Source: Microbacterium aurantiacum
GTDB taxonomy: Bacteria > Actinomycetota > Actinomycetes > Actinomycetales > Microbacteriaceae
NCBI RefSeq assembly: GCF_021654035.1
Contig: NZ_JAJPDW010000002.1
Span: 124,001 to 188,000, forward strand
DNA: 64,000 nucleotides
Reading direction: 5' to 3'
The number at the start of each line of letters is the position of its first letter. The first letter of the stretch is position 1. Positions 1 through 8,542 of this stretch are shown in pieces. Both the position numbers and the translations under genes were made by a program. The notes beneath the pieces were generated by a model, which was not told the origin of the DNA, made no database searches, and saw nothing but the letters and a program-made list of their open reading frames with translations.

Positions 1-1672
1 CGACGAACCACGGCGGCTTCGGCAGGACGGAGAAGATCCCCGCCCGGCCCGGGAGGAGGGTGGGCAGCGACCGCGGGAACGGCCGGAACGGCGCCCGCCC
101 GATCGAGCGCTCGACGTCGTCGAGGAGGAGGGCGTTGTGCACGACTCCGGTGCCGCTGCCGATGTCGGCGAGTGTGCCGCCGGGGAACGCGTTCCACGTG
201 AGCGTCGGGGTGAGGAAGACGAACCCGGTCCACGTGTTGATCGCGATCGCGCCGTAGCGGAGCGCGGCGACGGCCTCCTCGAACCCGCTCCCCAGCGCCC
301 GCTCCGTCTCGGGATCGATCAGCAGGTTCGCCCCGAGCGACCCGGCCAGCCGGTCGTTCGCGTACGCGACCGCGCGGTCGAGGAACTCCTGCCCGTCTCC
401 GGCGAGGGTCTGCACGCCGAGGACCGGGGCGAAGTACTCCGTCTGCTCCATCGGCGTCGCGTCGTCGTCCGGCCGGAGCTCGACGAGCAGGCGCTCGCCC
501 CCGACGCGGAGGGCGTGCGGGAAGGATGCCGCGGCGGCGGCCACGCTCGTGGCGCCGCTCGGATACCAGACCGGCCGCGCGGGGGCGACGGCGAGGGCGC
601 GGCGGAGCTCTTTCAGGAACGCGTTCCGCTGCGGCCAGTCGGCGCTGAGGATCACCACCTGGCCGGCGATGCAGTTGTGGCCGGCGTTGTGCAGGCGCAT
701 CGTCGCGATGTGCTCGGCCTGGAACCGGAGGTCGGCGGCGCTCCACCGGCCGGGGACGACGATGATCGGCGAGACTCCGCCGAGCTCGGCGGAGATGGGG
801 ACCTTTAGCTTCGGGCGTCCCTCGCGCCGTCGCCGGGTGGTCGCACCCGAGGGCGGACCCCAGACGATCGCGTCGAAGGTCTCGGCCGCTCCCGTGATGT
901 GCACGTGGTCGATGCCGGAGTGGGCGGTCAGGTGGGCGCCGACCGCGCCGCCGCCACGGACGATCCGCAGGTACCCGCCGGCGATGAGCGGCGCCAGGAC
1001 CTGACGGAGGATCGGGAGGAGGGCATCCTGCAGGGGGTTGAGCTTCAGCAGCACGACGCGGTTGTGCGCGAGGAGCTCGGTGAAGACGTCCTGCACGGGG
1101 ATGGAGGTGATGTTGCCCGCGCCGAGGACGAGTCCCACGCCGCCGGGAGCCTGCGGGTCGCGCTGGGCGAGGCCTGCCCGCCGGCGGGCGTCGGCCGCGG
1201 TCGTGCCGGGCGTGAACCACACCTCGCCGGTGTACCCCGACAGCACGAGCCGGTCCGAGAGGTCGCCCGGGAACACGTGCGCCCGGACCCGCCCGCCCGG
1301 CGCGGACGCGAGCGCGACGTCGTCGAGGGGGGAGGCGCCGCGGGCGAGCGTCCGCAGCGTCCGGGCGTACGCGGCCGTCGCCACGAGCGCGGCATACGGA
1401 CCCGAGAGCCACTCCTCGCCGCGGGACGGATGCCCCGGGTCCAGGCCCTTGGCCCGGGACGCGGCATCCGCCCATTCCTCCGCGCCCGCGGCGATGGTGT
1501 CGTGCAGCCGGTCGAACAGCCGTGCGCGCTGCGTGAGCGTCAGGTGCCGCCAGGTCCGCGCCCCGCGCCGGAGGCCGTCGAGGGCGGCGTCGACGGTAGC
1601 CCGCTCGGTGTCGGTGAGTCCGGCCACCGTGGCTGAGGCGGACGGGGCGGCGAGGTGAGAGGCCTGCGGCAT
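1..1672 (-). CDS. Aldehyde dehydrogenase family protein (3' end beyond window)
   Basis: NAD(P)-dependent aldehyde oxidation is the expected reaction; the substrate is unknown. Reading leftward from the ATG at 1672 gives at least 557 residues. The family's nucleophile lies in GHNCIAGQ (Cys334) and the general-base segment in SAELGG. The N-terminal extension and the motif spacing differ from classical ALDHs, so this is a divergent subfamily. The start has GAAGGAG about 7 bases upstream. A TACACT -10 (1698-1703) and a palindrome at 1713-1727 lie upstream, suggesting its own regulated promoter. It follows kynU by 80 bases in the same direction, so a role in tryptophan breakdown is possible but unproven. 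The C-terminus is missing because the window starts here. Confidence 0.85.
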   Translation of the reverse strand, partial: MPQASHLAAPSASATVAGLTDTERATVDAALDGLRRGARTWRHLTLTQRARLFDRLHDTIAAGAEEWADAASRAKGLDPGHPSRGEEWLSGPYAALVATAAYARTLRTLARGASPLDDVALASAPGGRVRAHVFPGDLSDRLVLSGYTGEVWFTPGTTAADARRRAGLAQRDPQAPGGVGLVLGAGNITSIPVQDVFTELLAHNRVVLLKLNPLQDALLPILRQVLAPLIAGGYLRIVRGGGAVGAHLTAHSGIDHVHITGAAETFDAIVWGPPSGATTRRRREGRPKLKVPISAELGGVSPIIVVPGRWSAADLRFQAEHIATMRLHNAGHNCIAGQVVILSADWPQRNAFLKELRRALAVAPARPVWYPSGATSVAAAAASFPHALRVGGERLLVELRPDDDATPMEQTEYFAPVLGVQTLAGDGQEFLDRAVAYANDRLAGSLGANLLIDPETERALGSGFEEAVAALRYGAIAINTWTGFVFLTPTLTWNAFPGGTLADIGSGTGVVHNALLLDDVERSIGRAPFRPFPRSLPTLLPGRAGIFSVLPKPPWFV

Positions 1673-1697
1673 GACGCGCTCCTTCGTGCGTGCCGTC

Positions 1698-1727
1698 AGT
1701 GTACCCGCGCGGTGAGACGTCGTCTCA
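1698..1727 (-). promoter_or_regulatory. Promoter with operator-like palindrome for the aldehyde dehydrogenase
   Basis: Reading leftward, TACACT (1698-1703) is a good -10. The perfect 7-1-7 palindrome TGAGACG-T-CGTCTCA (1713-1727) sits where the -35 hexamer should be. A repressor bound there would block sigma contact, so substrate induction is a reasonable inference. No regulator gene is adjacent. Confidence 0.55.
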
Positions 1728-1752
1728 GGAGGACGGGGACCGGATGCCGCGC

Positions 1753-3018
1753 TCAGCCGACCTCGGCCACCGCCCGTGCGATCTCGCGCATGCCGTCGAG
1801 GGTCTCGGCGAAGCTCGTCGACAGGGGCGAGAGCCCGATCCGGAGTCCTCCGGGGTCGCGGTAGTCCGGGATGACGTCGCGCTCCCACAGGCGGCGGGTC
1901 ACCTCGCGCATGCGGGGGTGCGAGAGCGTCACGTGGCCGCCGCGGTGCGCGGGGGAGCGCGGCGAGGCGATCCCGACCCCGAGGGGTGCGAGGAGCTCCT
2001 CGGTCGCCTCGACCGCGAACTCGGTGAGCGCGATGGACTTCGCGCGGATCTCATCGATCCCCGCCTCGGCGATCATCGCGAGGGTGTCCTGCATCGCCAG
2101 CATCCCGACGATCGGCGGGGTGCCCGACAGGAACCGGCGCATGCCGTCGGCCGGGCGGTAGCGGGGGCCCATCGCGAAGACGTCGGCCGCGCCCATCCAC
2201 CCCTGGATTGGCTGCGCCAGTGCCGCCTGGTGGCGGTGGGCGACATAGGCGAAGGCGGGCGAGCCCGGACCGCCGTTGAGGTACTTGTAGGTGCAGCCGA
2301 CCGCGATGTCGACCCGCCACGCGTCGCACTCCACCGGCACGGAACCCGCCGAGTGGCAGAGGTCCCAGAGCACGAGGGCGCCGGCGTCGTGGCTGATGCG
2401 CGTAAGGGTCTCGACGTCGGCGAGGTGGCCGGAGCGGTAGGCGACGTGCGAGAGCACCACGACCGCCGTCTCCGGCCCGACCGCGGCGCGCAGCTGGTCG
2501 GCCTCGACACCCGCGGCGGTGTCGACGTCGATCCACCGGATGCGCCCGCCCCGCTCGGCGGCGATCCCCTCGACGAGGTAGCGGTCGGTGGGGAAGTTGT
2601 CGCGGTCGACGACGATCTCCACGCGGCGCGGGTCGAGCCCGTGCTGGTGGTCGAACGCCGCCCGGATCAGCTTGTACAGCAGCACCGTCGTGGAGTCGCC
2701 GATGACCGTCTGCCCGGATGCCGCGCCGATGGCGGTGCGGCCGATCTCGTCGCCGATCGTGAAGGGCAGCTCCATCCACGACTCGTCCCAGCCGCGGATG
2801 AGGCGTCCGCCCCACTCCTCGAGACCGAACCGCTCCCACCGCTCGAGCGTCGCGCGGGGCGGGCGTCCGAGGGAGTTGCCGTCGAAGTACACCAGCGACG
2901 TCTCGCTCCCGACGAACCGGTCGCGGAACCCCGCCAGCGGGTCGGCGGCGTCCAGGCGCGCGGCCAGGCGGTCCAGGTCGTCCGGTCCGGTCGCGGGCGG
3001 GGTCGCGGTCCTGGTCAC
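1753..3018 (-). CDS. kynU: Kynureninase
   Basis: PLP enzyme cleaving L-kynurenine to anthranilate and alanine. The 421-residue length is normal. Recognisable family features are YFDGNSLG near the N-terminus, the LWDLCHSAG segment and the PLP-lysine motif TYKYLNGGPG with Lys245. The gene lies 7 bases downstream of the amidohydrolase stop, so the two are almost certainly co-transcribed. kynA lies about 4 kb away on the same strand, giving the tryptophan-to-anthranilate route apart from a classical formamidase. Identification is by motif and length and is strong. Confidence 0.95.
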   Translation of the reverse strand: MTRTATPPATGPDDLDRLAARLDAADPLAGFRDRFVGSETSLVYFDGNSLGRPPRATLERWERFGLEEWGGRLIRGWDESWMELPFTIGDEIGRTAIGAASGQTVIGDSTTVLLYKLIRAAFDHQHGLDPRRVEIVVDRDNFPTDRYLVEGIAAERGGRIRWIDVDTAAGVEADQLRAAVGPETAVVVLSHVAYRSGHLADVETLTRISHDAGALVLWDLCHSAGSVPVECDAWRVDIAVGCTYKYLNGGPGSPAFAYVAHRHQAALAQPIQGWMGAADVFAMGPRYRPADGMRRFLSGTPPIVGMLAMQDTLAMIAEAGIDEIRAKSIALTEFAVEATEELLAPLGVGIASPRSPAHRGGHVTLSHPRMREVTRRLWERDVIPDYRDPGGLRIGLSPLSTSFAETLDGMREIARAVAEVG

Positions 3019-3025
3019 GGGGTCC

Positions 3026-3898
3026 TCACATCCTCACCACGCGCGCCCGGGCGAAACGGGCGGCGACGGCGGCATCGGTCTCGCGGATGCCGCCGGTGAC
3101 GGCATCCGGAACGACCGTACCCACTCCGGCGGGCGCGTGGGGGAGCGGCCACGGATCGCTGAGCGCGCGGACGAGCGCATCGCCGCGGATGCCGGCCGCG
3201 CGGAGCCGCTCGATCTCGGTCGCGTTCACGCCGAGCGGCAGATCTCCGTTGCCGAGGTCGGTGCCGTAGAGGACGCGGCCGCCGGCACGATGGAACCGTG
3301 CGAGGTGCGCCGTCGCCGTCGCCGCCGCCGGGGAGCCGGCCACGTGGATCGCGAGCGTCGAGATCCAGAGCGTCTGCGCGGCGGCGCGGGCGAGGAGCTC
3401 GTCGTCGAGGTGATCGTCGAACGGGGTGTGCGCGAGGGCGTCCACCCCGGCATCGAGCGCGCGCCGCGTCATCCCCTCGCCCTCGACGTGCGCGACGACC
3501 GGGAGACCACGCGTACGGGCTGCGGCCACGACGGCGCGGAGGATCTCGTCATCCGGAACCGGTCCGGAGCGCGCGTTCAGGGCGATCTTGATGAGCGAGG
3601 CGCCGGACGCGGCCTGTTCCGCGACCGCGACGGCCGCGTCCGCGGCATCCGTCATCTCCCGGACGACACCGCCCGGCGCCCACGCGCGCCCGGCGGGATA
3701 GCCGCCCACCGCGGTGAGGAACGCGCCCGCGTAGGCCGGATGCCGCATCGTCGCCCGTGCGGCGGCGAGGCGTGTCGGATCCCCGCCGAGGTCCACCCAG
3801 CCGGCGATCCCGCCGGCGTTCAGAACCGTCGTATCGACGAGATGCTCGTGCACGTGATGGTCGATGAAGGGCGGGAGGAGAGTGCCGGCGGAGGCCAT
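3026..3898 (-). CDS. Amidohydrolase-family metal-dependent hydrolase; candidate formylkynurenine hydrolase
   Basis: A 290-residue TIM-barrel amidohydrolase. The N-terminal metal motif DHHVHEH, an internal VVAHVEGEG, a later ALAHTPFDDH and the C-terminal YGTDLGNGD aspartate match the HxH...H...H...D ligand pattern. The start at 3898 is preferred over longer in-frame options because a TACACT box ends six bases upstream (3905-3910), the usual leaderless geometry here. It is the first gene before kynU (7-base gap). No KynB-type formamidase is visible between kynA and kynU, so this enzyme may hydrolyse N-formylkynurenine. That is inference; another ring or amide substrate is equally possible. Confidence 0.75.
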   Translation of the reverse strand: MASAGTLLPPFIDHHVHEHLVDTTVLNAGGIAGWVDLGGDPTRLAAARATMRHPAYAGAFLTAVGGYPAGRAWAPGGVVREMTDAADAAVAVAEQAASGASLIKIALNARSGPVPDDEILRAVVAAARTRGLPVVAHVEGEGMTRRALDAGVDALAHTPFDDHLDDELLARAAAQTLWISTLAIHVAGSPAAATATAHLARFHRAGGRVLYGTDLGNGDLPLGVNATEIERLRAAGIRGDALVRALSDPWPLPHAPAGVGTVVPDAVTGGIRETDAAVAARFARARVVRM

Positions 3899-3931
3899 CG
3901 CGTCAGTGTATGAGAAAGCTCTCAGGAACCT

Positions 3932-3960
3932 TTGAGGTTGTCTCACCCTCTGCCTACGGT
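3932..3960 (+). promoter_or_regulatory. Promoter of the subtilase gene
   Basis: TTGAGG (3932-3937), a 17-base spacer and TACGGT (3955-3960) form a good sigma-70-type promoter. The predicted start near 3967 gives a leader of about 90 bases. It overlaps the divergent promoter region of the amidohydrolase. Confidence 0.6.
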
Positions 3961-4056
3961 TATCGCGCCGCGCCCACCCGGTGCGGCGCCGCCGACGCAT
4001 CAGGCCGGATCGGTACACGGGAGCGGCGAATCCTTCCGCAGAAAAAAGGGAGTGTC

Positions 4057-7000
4057 ATGGGTCACAGACGACGCAGGTTCCTCGCGGGGGTGGTCATCGC
4101 GACCGCCGTCCCGATCCTCTCGTTGGGCGCGATGCCCGCCGCGTGGGCGGTCGAGGGCGGGCCCGAGCCCGTCCCGGACGGCTCGATCTCGGACACGTTC
4201 GAGACGCCGCTTCCCCGCGGTGTCGCCGACAGCCTGCAGCGCGCGAGCGGTCAGGTCGAGGTCACGGTCCGCCTGGATCAGCCCGCGATCGCCGAGGTCG
4301 TCGCCGACGGCGCGCTCGCCGAGGGGGACGTGCCGGCAGAGCCCGTGCAGCAGGAGACCCGCGACGTCGTCGCCACCCAGCAGGACGGATTCCTCGCCGA
4401 GGCCGCGAACCTCGGCGCCTCCGAGATCGGACGCACCCAGCTCGCCGCCAACGTCGTGGTCGTCTCGGTCGACGCCGCGCAGCTGGAGACCCTCGCCGCG
4501 ATCGACGGCGTCGTCTCGGTGAACCCCCTCAACCGCTACGAGAAGCACGAGCTTCCGCAGGACACCGCGTCGGGGAGCCTCTCGCAGGCGATCGACTACG
4601 TCCAGGCGCGGCCCCTCCACGACGCCGGCATCGACGGCGCGGGCGTGCGGGTGGCGGTCCTCGACTCGGGCATCGACTTCACGCACCGCAACCTCGGCGG
4701 CCCGGGCACGCCCGAGGTCGTCGAGGAGTGCTTCGCCGGAGCGGATGCCGATGTCACCGGCGTCTGCGCGGAGTTCTTCGGCCCCGACGCCCCCAAGGTC
4801 AAGGGCGGCTACGACTTCGTCGGCGACGTCTGGCCGAACGGCGACGTGATCCCCGACAGCAACCCCATCGACAGCGGTCCCGAGGGCGGCCACGGCACCC
4901 ACGTCGCCGACATCATCGCCGGCCGCTCCGCCGACGGCGCGCACCAGGGCATCGCCCCCGGAGCCGAGCTCTACGGCGTCAAGGTGTGCTCGGCGGTGTC
5001 GACCTCGTGCAACGGCGTCGCGATCCTCCAGGGCCTCGACTGGTCGCTCGATCCGAACGGCGACGGCGACATCTCCGACGCCGTCGACATCGTGAACCTC
5101 TCGCTCGGTTCCTCCTACGGCCAGGACCAGGACGACTCGTCCCTCGCCGCCGACAACCTCGTCCGCGCCGGCATCGTCGTCGTCGCCTCGGCGGGCAACT
5201 CCGCCGACCGCCCCTTCATCGTCGGTTCGCCCTCCTCGGCGCCCGGCGTCATCAGCGTCGCCCAGACGGCGCTCCCCGACGACCTGCAGTGGGTCCTCGA
5301 TCCCTCCAGCGGCGACGCGATCAGCAACGCCGTGCACCAGGCCTGGTCGCCGGTGCCGGAGGGCGTCATCTCCGCGCCGCTGGTGCGACCCGGAGACGAC
5401 GGCGGCGTCGGATGCTCGAACGAGGCCTTCGCGGGCTTCCCCGAGGGGTCGATCGCGCTCATCCAGCGCGGTGTCTGCAACGTCTCCGACAAGGCCGTGT
5501 TCGCCCAGGCCGCCGGAGCCGTCGCCGTGGTCATCTTCAACAACGCCCCCGGCGACCCGCCGAGCTTCAGCTTCGGCAGCGCCGAGCCGGTCGTCGTCCC
5601 CACCTTCACGATCAGCCAGGCCGCCGGTCAGGCCCTCGTCGCCGCGCTCGGCGCCGGTGAGGTCACAGTCACGATCGACCCGGCATCCGCCATCCCGCTG
5701 ACGAACACCATGGTCGGCACCTCCAGCCGCGGTCTCACCGTCACCGGACTCCGCGCGAAGCCCGACATCGGCGCTCCCGGGGCGTGGCTGTCGGCCGAGA
5801 CGCAGACCGGCACCGAGGTGACGAACTTCGGCGGAACCTCCGGAGCCGCCCCGGTCGTCTCGGGTGTGGCCGCGCTCGTGCTGCAGAAGCACCCGGACGC
5901 CACCCCGGCCCAGGTCAAGGCGCGCCTGCTGAACGGCGCCGACTCCTCCAACCGCACCCCCACAGCGGACGGCTTCATCGCCACCCCGATCTCGCGGGTC
6001 GGTGCGGGCGAGGTCCGCGCGCTCCCCGCGGCGGACGCGGTGGGTGTGCTGACGACGGCCGGCACCGGCGGCAACGTCGGGCTCGGCATCCCGTCGGTCA
6101 CGCGGTCGGAGCGCTTCACCGTCGACCTGACCCTGACGAACACGTCGAATGAGCGCAAGCGCTACGACATGGCGGCGGCTTTCCGCGACGAGACCGATGC
6201 GGCCAGCCGCGCGGTCGACCTGCAGATCAGCCCGCGCAACGTCACCGTCGCCGCCGGGCAGAGCAAGAAGGTCTCGGTGCGCGTCACGATCGACGGCGCG
6301 CGGCTGCAGGACTGGCCGTTCGACTCGGCCGGCGCGATCGGCGACGGCTCGGCCCTCAACGGTCCCGAGTTCGACGGCTGGATCACCGCGACCTCGGGCG
6401 ACGAGGAGCTGCACGTCGGCTGGACGGTGCTTCCGCGGAAGGCCGCCGAGGTGACCGCCCCCAAGAGCGTGAAGCTCGACCGGCGCGGCGAGGCGGACCT
6501 GACGCTCAAGAACGACTCGCGCGTCGGCACGGGCGGCGTGGAGATGTTCGCGCTGACCGGCACGAGCGAGCGTCAGCCGAAGCCGGCCGAGGGCGACCCG
6601 GGCACGCCGGGGAGCAACGCGGCACGGATCGACCTCGCCGCGACCGGCGTCCGCACCGTCGACGACGTCGTCCAGTTCGCCGTGGCGACCTACGACCGCC
6701 GGACGGTGCTGACCTACCCCGCCGAGTTCGACGTGTACGTCGACGTCGACGAGGACGGCACGGACGACTACGTCGTCTACAACGCGGAGGCCGGAGGGTT
6801 CGGCCTCACCGGGCAGTCGGTCGTCTACGTGCTCGACCTCGCGACCAACGCGGCGTCGGCGTTCTACTACACCGACGGCGGGTTCGACTCGTCCACCCAG
6901 ATCCTCACGGCGCCGCTGGCGGCGCTGGGGCTCCAGGCGGGACAGACGTTCTCGTACACCGTCCTGGCGATCGACAACTACTTCACCGGAGCCGTCACCG

Positions 7001-7200
7001 ACTCCATCGAAGGACAGCGGTTCACCGTCGGCGGCGAGAAGTACCTCGTCCCGGCCACGACCGAGGTCGGCCCGCGCGACCGCGTGAAGCTCGACGTCAC
7101 CGCCAACCCCGCCGCGGGGGAGTCGACCCAGACCGGACTGCTGCTGCTGAACCGCAGCGCCGCGAAGGACGACTTCTCCCTCGTGGAGGTGCGCGGCTGA
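4057..7200 (+). CDS. Secreted S8 family serine peptidase with PA domain
   Basis: A 1047-residue subtilisin-like protease predicted to be exported. The signal peptide has RRRRF followed by a hydrophobic stretch ending at AAWA. An I9-like propeptide region follows (about 60-170). The catalytic triad is visible as VAVLDSGID (Asp203), GHGTHVA (His279) and FGGTSGAAP (Ser595). A protease-associated insert (about 450-520, with IALIQRGVCNVSDK) lies between His and Ser, as in S8 peptidases with PA domains. The C-terminal 400 residues look like beta-rich Fn3-type domains. No LPXTG or membrane anchor is seen, so it is probably released. The ATG at 4057 follows AAAAAAGGGAG. The gene is flanked by kynurenine genes but has no evident link to them. 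Confidence 0.93.
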   Translation: MGHRRRRFLAGVVIATAVPILSLGAMPAAWAVEGGPEPVPDGSISDTFETPLPRGVADSLQRASGQVEVTVRLDQPAIAEVVADGALAEGDVPAEPVQQETRDVVATQQDGFLAEAANLGASEIGRTQLAANVVVVSVDAAQLETLAAIDGVVSVNPLNRYEKHELPQDTASGSLSQAIDYVQARPLHDAGIDGAGVRVAVLDSGIDFTHRNLGGPGTPEVVEECFAGADADVTGVCAEFFGPDAPKVKGGYDFVGDVWPNGDVIPDSNPIDSGPEGGHGTHVADIIAGRSADGAHQGIAPGAELYGVKVCSAVSTSCNGVAILQGLDWSLDPNGDGDISDAVDIVNLSLGSSYGQDQDDSSLAADNLVRAGIVVVASAGNSADRPFIVGSPSSAPGVISVAQTALPDDLQWVLDPSSGDAISNAVHQAWSPVPEGVISAPLVRPGDDGGVGCSNEAFAGFPEGSIALIQRGVCNVSDKAVFAQAAGAVAVVIFNNAPGDPPSFSFGSAEPVVVPTFTISQAAGQALVAALGAGEVTVTIDPASAIPLTNTMVGTSSRGLTVTGLRAKPDIGAPGAWLSAETQTGTEVTNFGGTSGAAPVVSGVAALVLQKHPDATPAQVKARLLNGADSSNRTPTADGFIATPISRVGAGEVRALPAADAVGVLTTAGTGGNVGLGIPSVTRSERFTVDLTLTNTSNERKRYDMAAAFRDETDAASRAVDLQISPRNVTVAAGQSKKVSVRVTIDGARLQDWPFDSAGAIGDGSALNGPEFDGWITATSGDEELHVGWTVLPRKAAEVTAPKSVKLDRRGEADLTLKNDSRVGTGGVEMFALTGTSERQPKPAEGDPGTPGSNAARIDLAATGVRTVDDVVQFAVATYDRRTVLTYPAEFDVYVDVDEDGTDDYVVYNAEAGGFGLTGQSVVYVLDLATNAASAFYYTDGGFDSSTQILTAPLAALGLQAGQTFSYTVLAIDNYFTGAVTDSIEGQRFTVGGEKYLVPATTEVGPRDRVKLDVTANPAAGESTQTGLLLLNRSAAKDDFSLVEVRG

Positions 7201-7217
7201 CGCTCGGAACCCCCCCC

Positions 7218-7251
7218 GGAGCGGGTCGGACCTCAGGGTCCGGCCCGTTCC
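7218..7251. terminator. Bidirectional terminator between the subtilase and kynA
   Basis: A 15-bp stem (two G-U pairs) with a 4-base TCAG loop lies between convergent genes. It can serve both strands. Confidence 0.7.
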
Positions 7252-7277
7252 GGGTTTCCGGCCCGTTCCGGGTTTCC
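7242..7277 (+). repeat. Two tandem copies of an 18-bp unit
   Basis: GGCCCGTTCCGGGTTTCC occurs at 7242-7259 and again at 7260-7277. The first copy forms the right arm of the terminator stem, so the repeat looks like a duplication of that arm. Confidence 0.85.
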
Positions 7278-7306
7278 GGCCGGTACCGGCGCGGTTGCGG
7301 TCGCGT

Positions 7307-8155
7307 CTACAACGACGTGCGGACGGCGAACAGCTCGGGGAAGAACGTCAGCTCCAGTGCCCGCTGCAGGAACGGGGCGCCGCTCGAACCGCCGGTGCCG
7401 GTCTTGAATCCGATGATCCGCTCGACGGTCTTCAGGTGGCGGAAACGCCACAGCTGGAAGTTGTCCTCCAGGTCCACGAGCTCCTCGCACGTCTCGTACG
7501 CCGCCCAGTGCGCCGACGGGTCGGCGTAGATCGCGGTGAAGACGGGGACGAGCTCCTCCGAGAACGTCCACGCGCGGGTCACGTCGCGCGTGAGCACGGC
7601 AGCCGGAATGTCGTAGCCGGTCCGCGCGAGCATACGGAGGAACTCGTCGTAGAGGCTCGGGGCCTCGAGCGCCCCCTGCACGAGCGCCCGCGCCGCGGGA
7701 TCGGCGTCGAAGACCCGCACCATCGCGGCGTTCTTGTTGCCGAGGGTGAACTCGATCGCGCGGTACTGCGCCGACTGGAAGCCACTGGAGTTGCCGAGCA
7801 CGTCGCGGAACTGCACGTACTCCGCAGGGGTGAGGGTGGCCAGCACCGACCACTGTTCGGTGAGGGTCTTCTGGATGTGCTTCACCCGGGCGATGCACTT
7901 CAGCGCCGGCGGCAGGTCATCGGCCCGGAGCAGGCGCGCGGCCTCGCCGAGTTCGTGAAGGACGAGCTTCAGCCACAGCTCGGTCGTCTGGTGCTGGATG
8001 ATGAACAGCAGCTCGTCGTGATGCTCCGGCTCGCTGAGGGGCTCCTGCGCCGAGAGCAGCGCATCGAGGCGGAGGTAGCCGCCGTAGCTCATCCGGTCGG
8101 AGAAGTCGGTGACGACGGTCTCCTCGATCCTCCGCGTGTTGTCCTCGACGCCCAT
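7307..8155 (-). CDS. kynA: Tryptophan 2,3-dioxygenase
   Basis: Heme enzyme opening the indole ring of L-tryptophan to N-formylkynurenine. The 282-residue protein shows family hallmarks: [27 protein letters not shown] near the N-terminus, and the C-terminal [20 protein letters not shown], which contains the heme-ligand histidine and the substrate-binding GTGGSSG. The start at 8155 is six bases from TAGTCT (8162-8167), implying a leaderless mRNA. It is separated from kynU and the amidohydrolase by the subtilase, so it has its own promoter but serves the same pathway. Confidence 0.97.
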   Translation of the reverse strand: MGVEDNTRRIEETVVTDFSDRMSYGGYLRLDALLSAQEPLSEPEHHDELLFIIQHQTTELWLKLVLHELGEAARLLRADDLPPALKCIARVKHIQKTLTEQWSVLATLTPAEYVQFRDVLGNSSGFQSAQYRAIEFTLGNKNAAMVRVFDADPAARALVQGALEAPSLYDEFLRMLARTGYDIPAAVLTRDVTRAWTFSEELVPVFTAIYADPSAHWAAYETCEELVDLEDNFQLWRFRHLKTVERIIGFKTGTGGSSGAPFLQRALELTFFPELFAVRTSL

Positions 8156-8223
8156 CCGGCCAGACTACGACCGGCCGCGGCATCCGTCACCGGGGCGGCG
8201 GGGCGAGCAGGGAGCGGCGCGAC

Positions 8224-8478
8224 TCAGATGAGGGAGAGCTCGCGCAGCTTCGCCTCGACGTCGGCGTTCGACGGCTCGACGTGGTGCGAGGAGTCCGGGT
8301 ACAGCACGACGGGGATGTTCGTGCGGCCGGAGATGTCGCGCGCGACGTCGGCGGATGCCGGATCGGCGACGAGGTCGACGTAGGTGTACTCGACACCCAG
8401 CTCGTCGAGCTGCTTCTTCGTGCGGATGCAGTCGCGGCACCAATCCGCGCCGAACATGGTGATGGTCTTCGAGCTCAT
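8224..8478 (-). CDS. Glutaredoxin/mycoredoxin-like thiol oxidoreductase
   Basis: An 84-residue single-domain thioredoxin-fold protein starting MSSKTITMFGADWCRDC. The CxxC active site is CRDC (Cys14, Cys17) and the cis-proline segment is NIPVVLY. It resembles actinobacterial glutaredoxin-like proteins that act with mycothiol; the exact partner is not shown. The start at 8478 is six bases from GAGAAT (8485-8490), a plausible leaderless -10. It stands alone between kynA and a divergent glycosyltransferase. Confidence 0.85.
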   Translation of the reverse strand: MSSKTITMFGADWCRDCIRTKKQLDELGVEYTYVDLVADPASADVARDISGRTNIPVVLYPDSSHHVEPSNADVEAKLRELSLI

Positions 8479-8542
8479 CCCCCCATTCTCGCCCAGCCTG
8501 CGCGGTGTCGGGGGCGGTTCGCGCCGTGCGAACATAGGGGCG

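Noticed and set aside
4000..6414. An 804-codon open frame on the minus strand
   Set aside because: It lies opposite the subtilase gene, is low-complexity and Asp/Arg/Gly-rich, and matches no family. High GC makes such shadow frames common.
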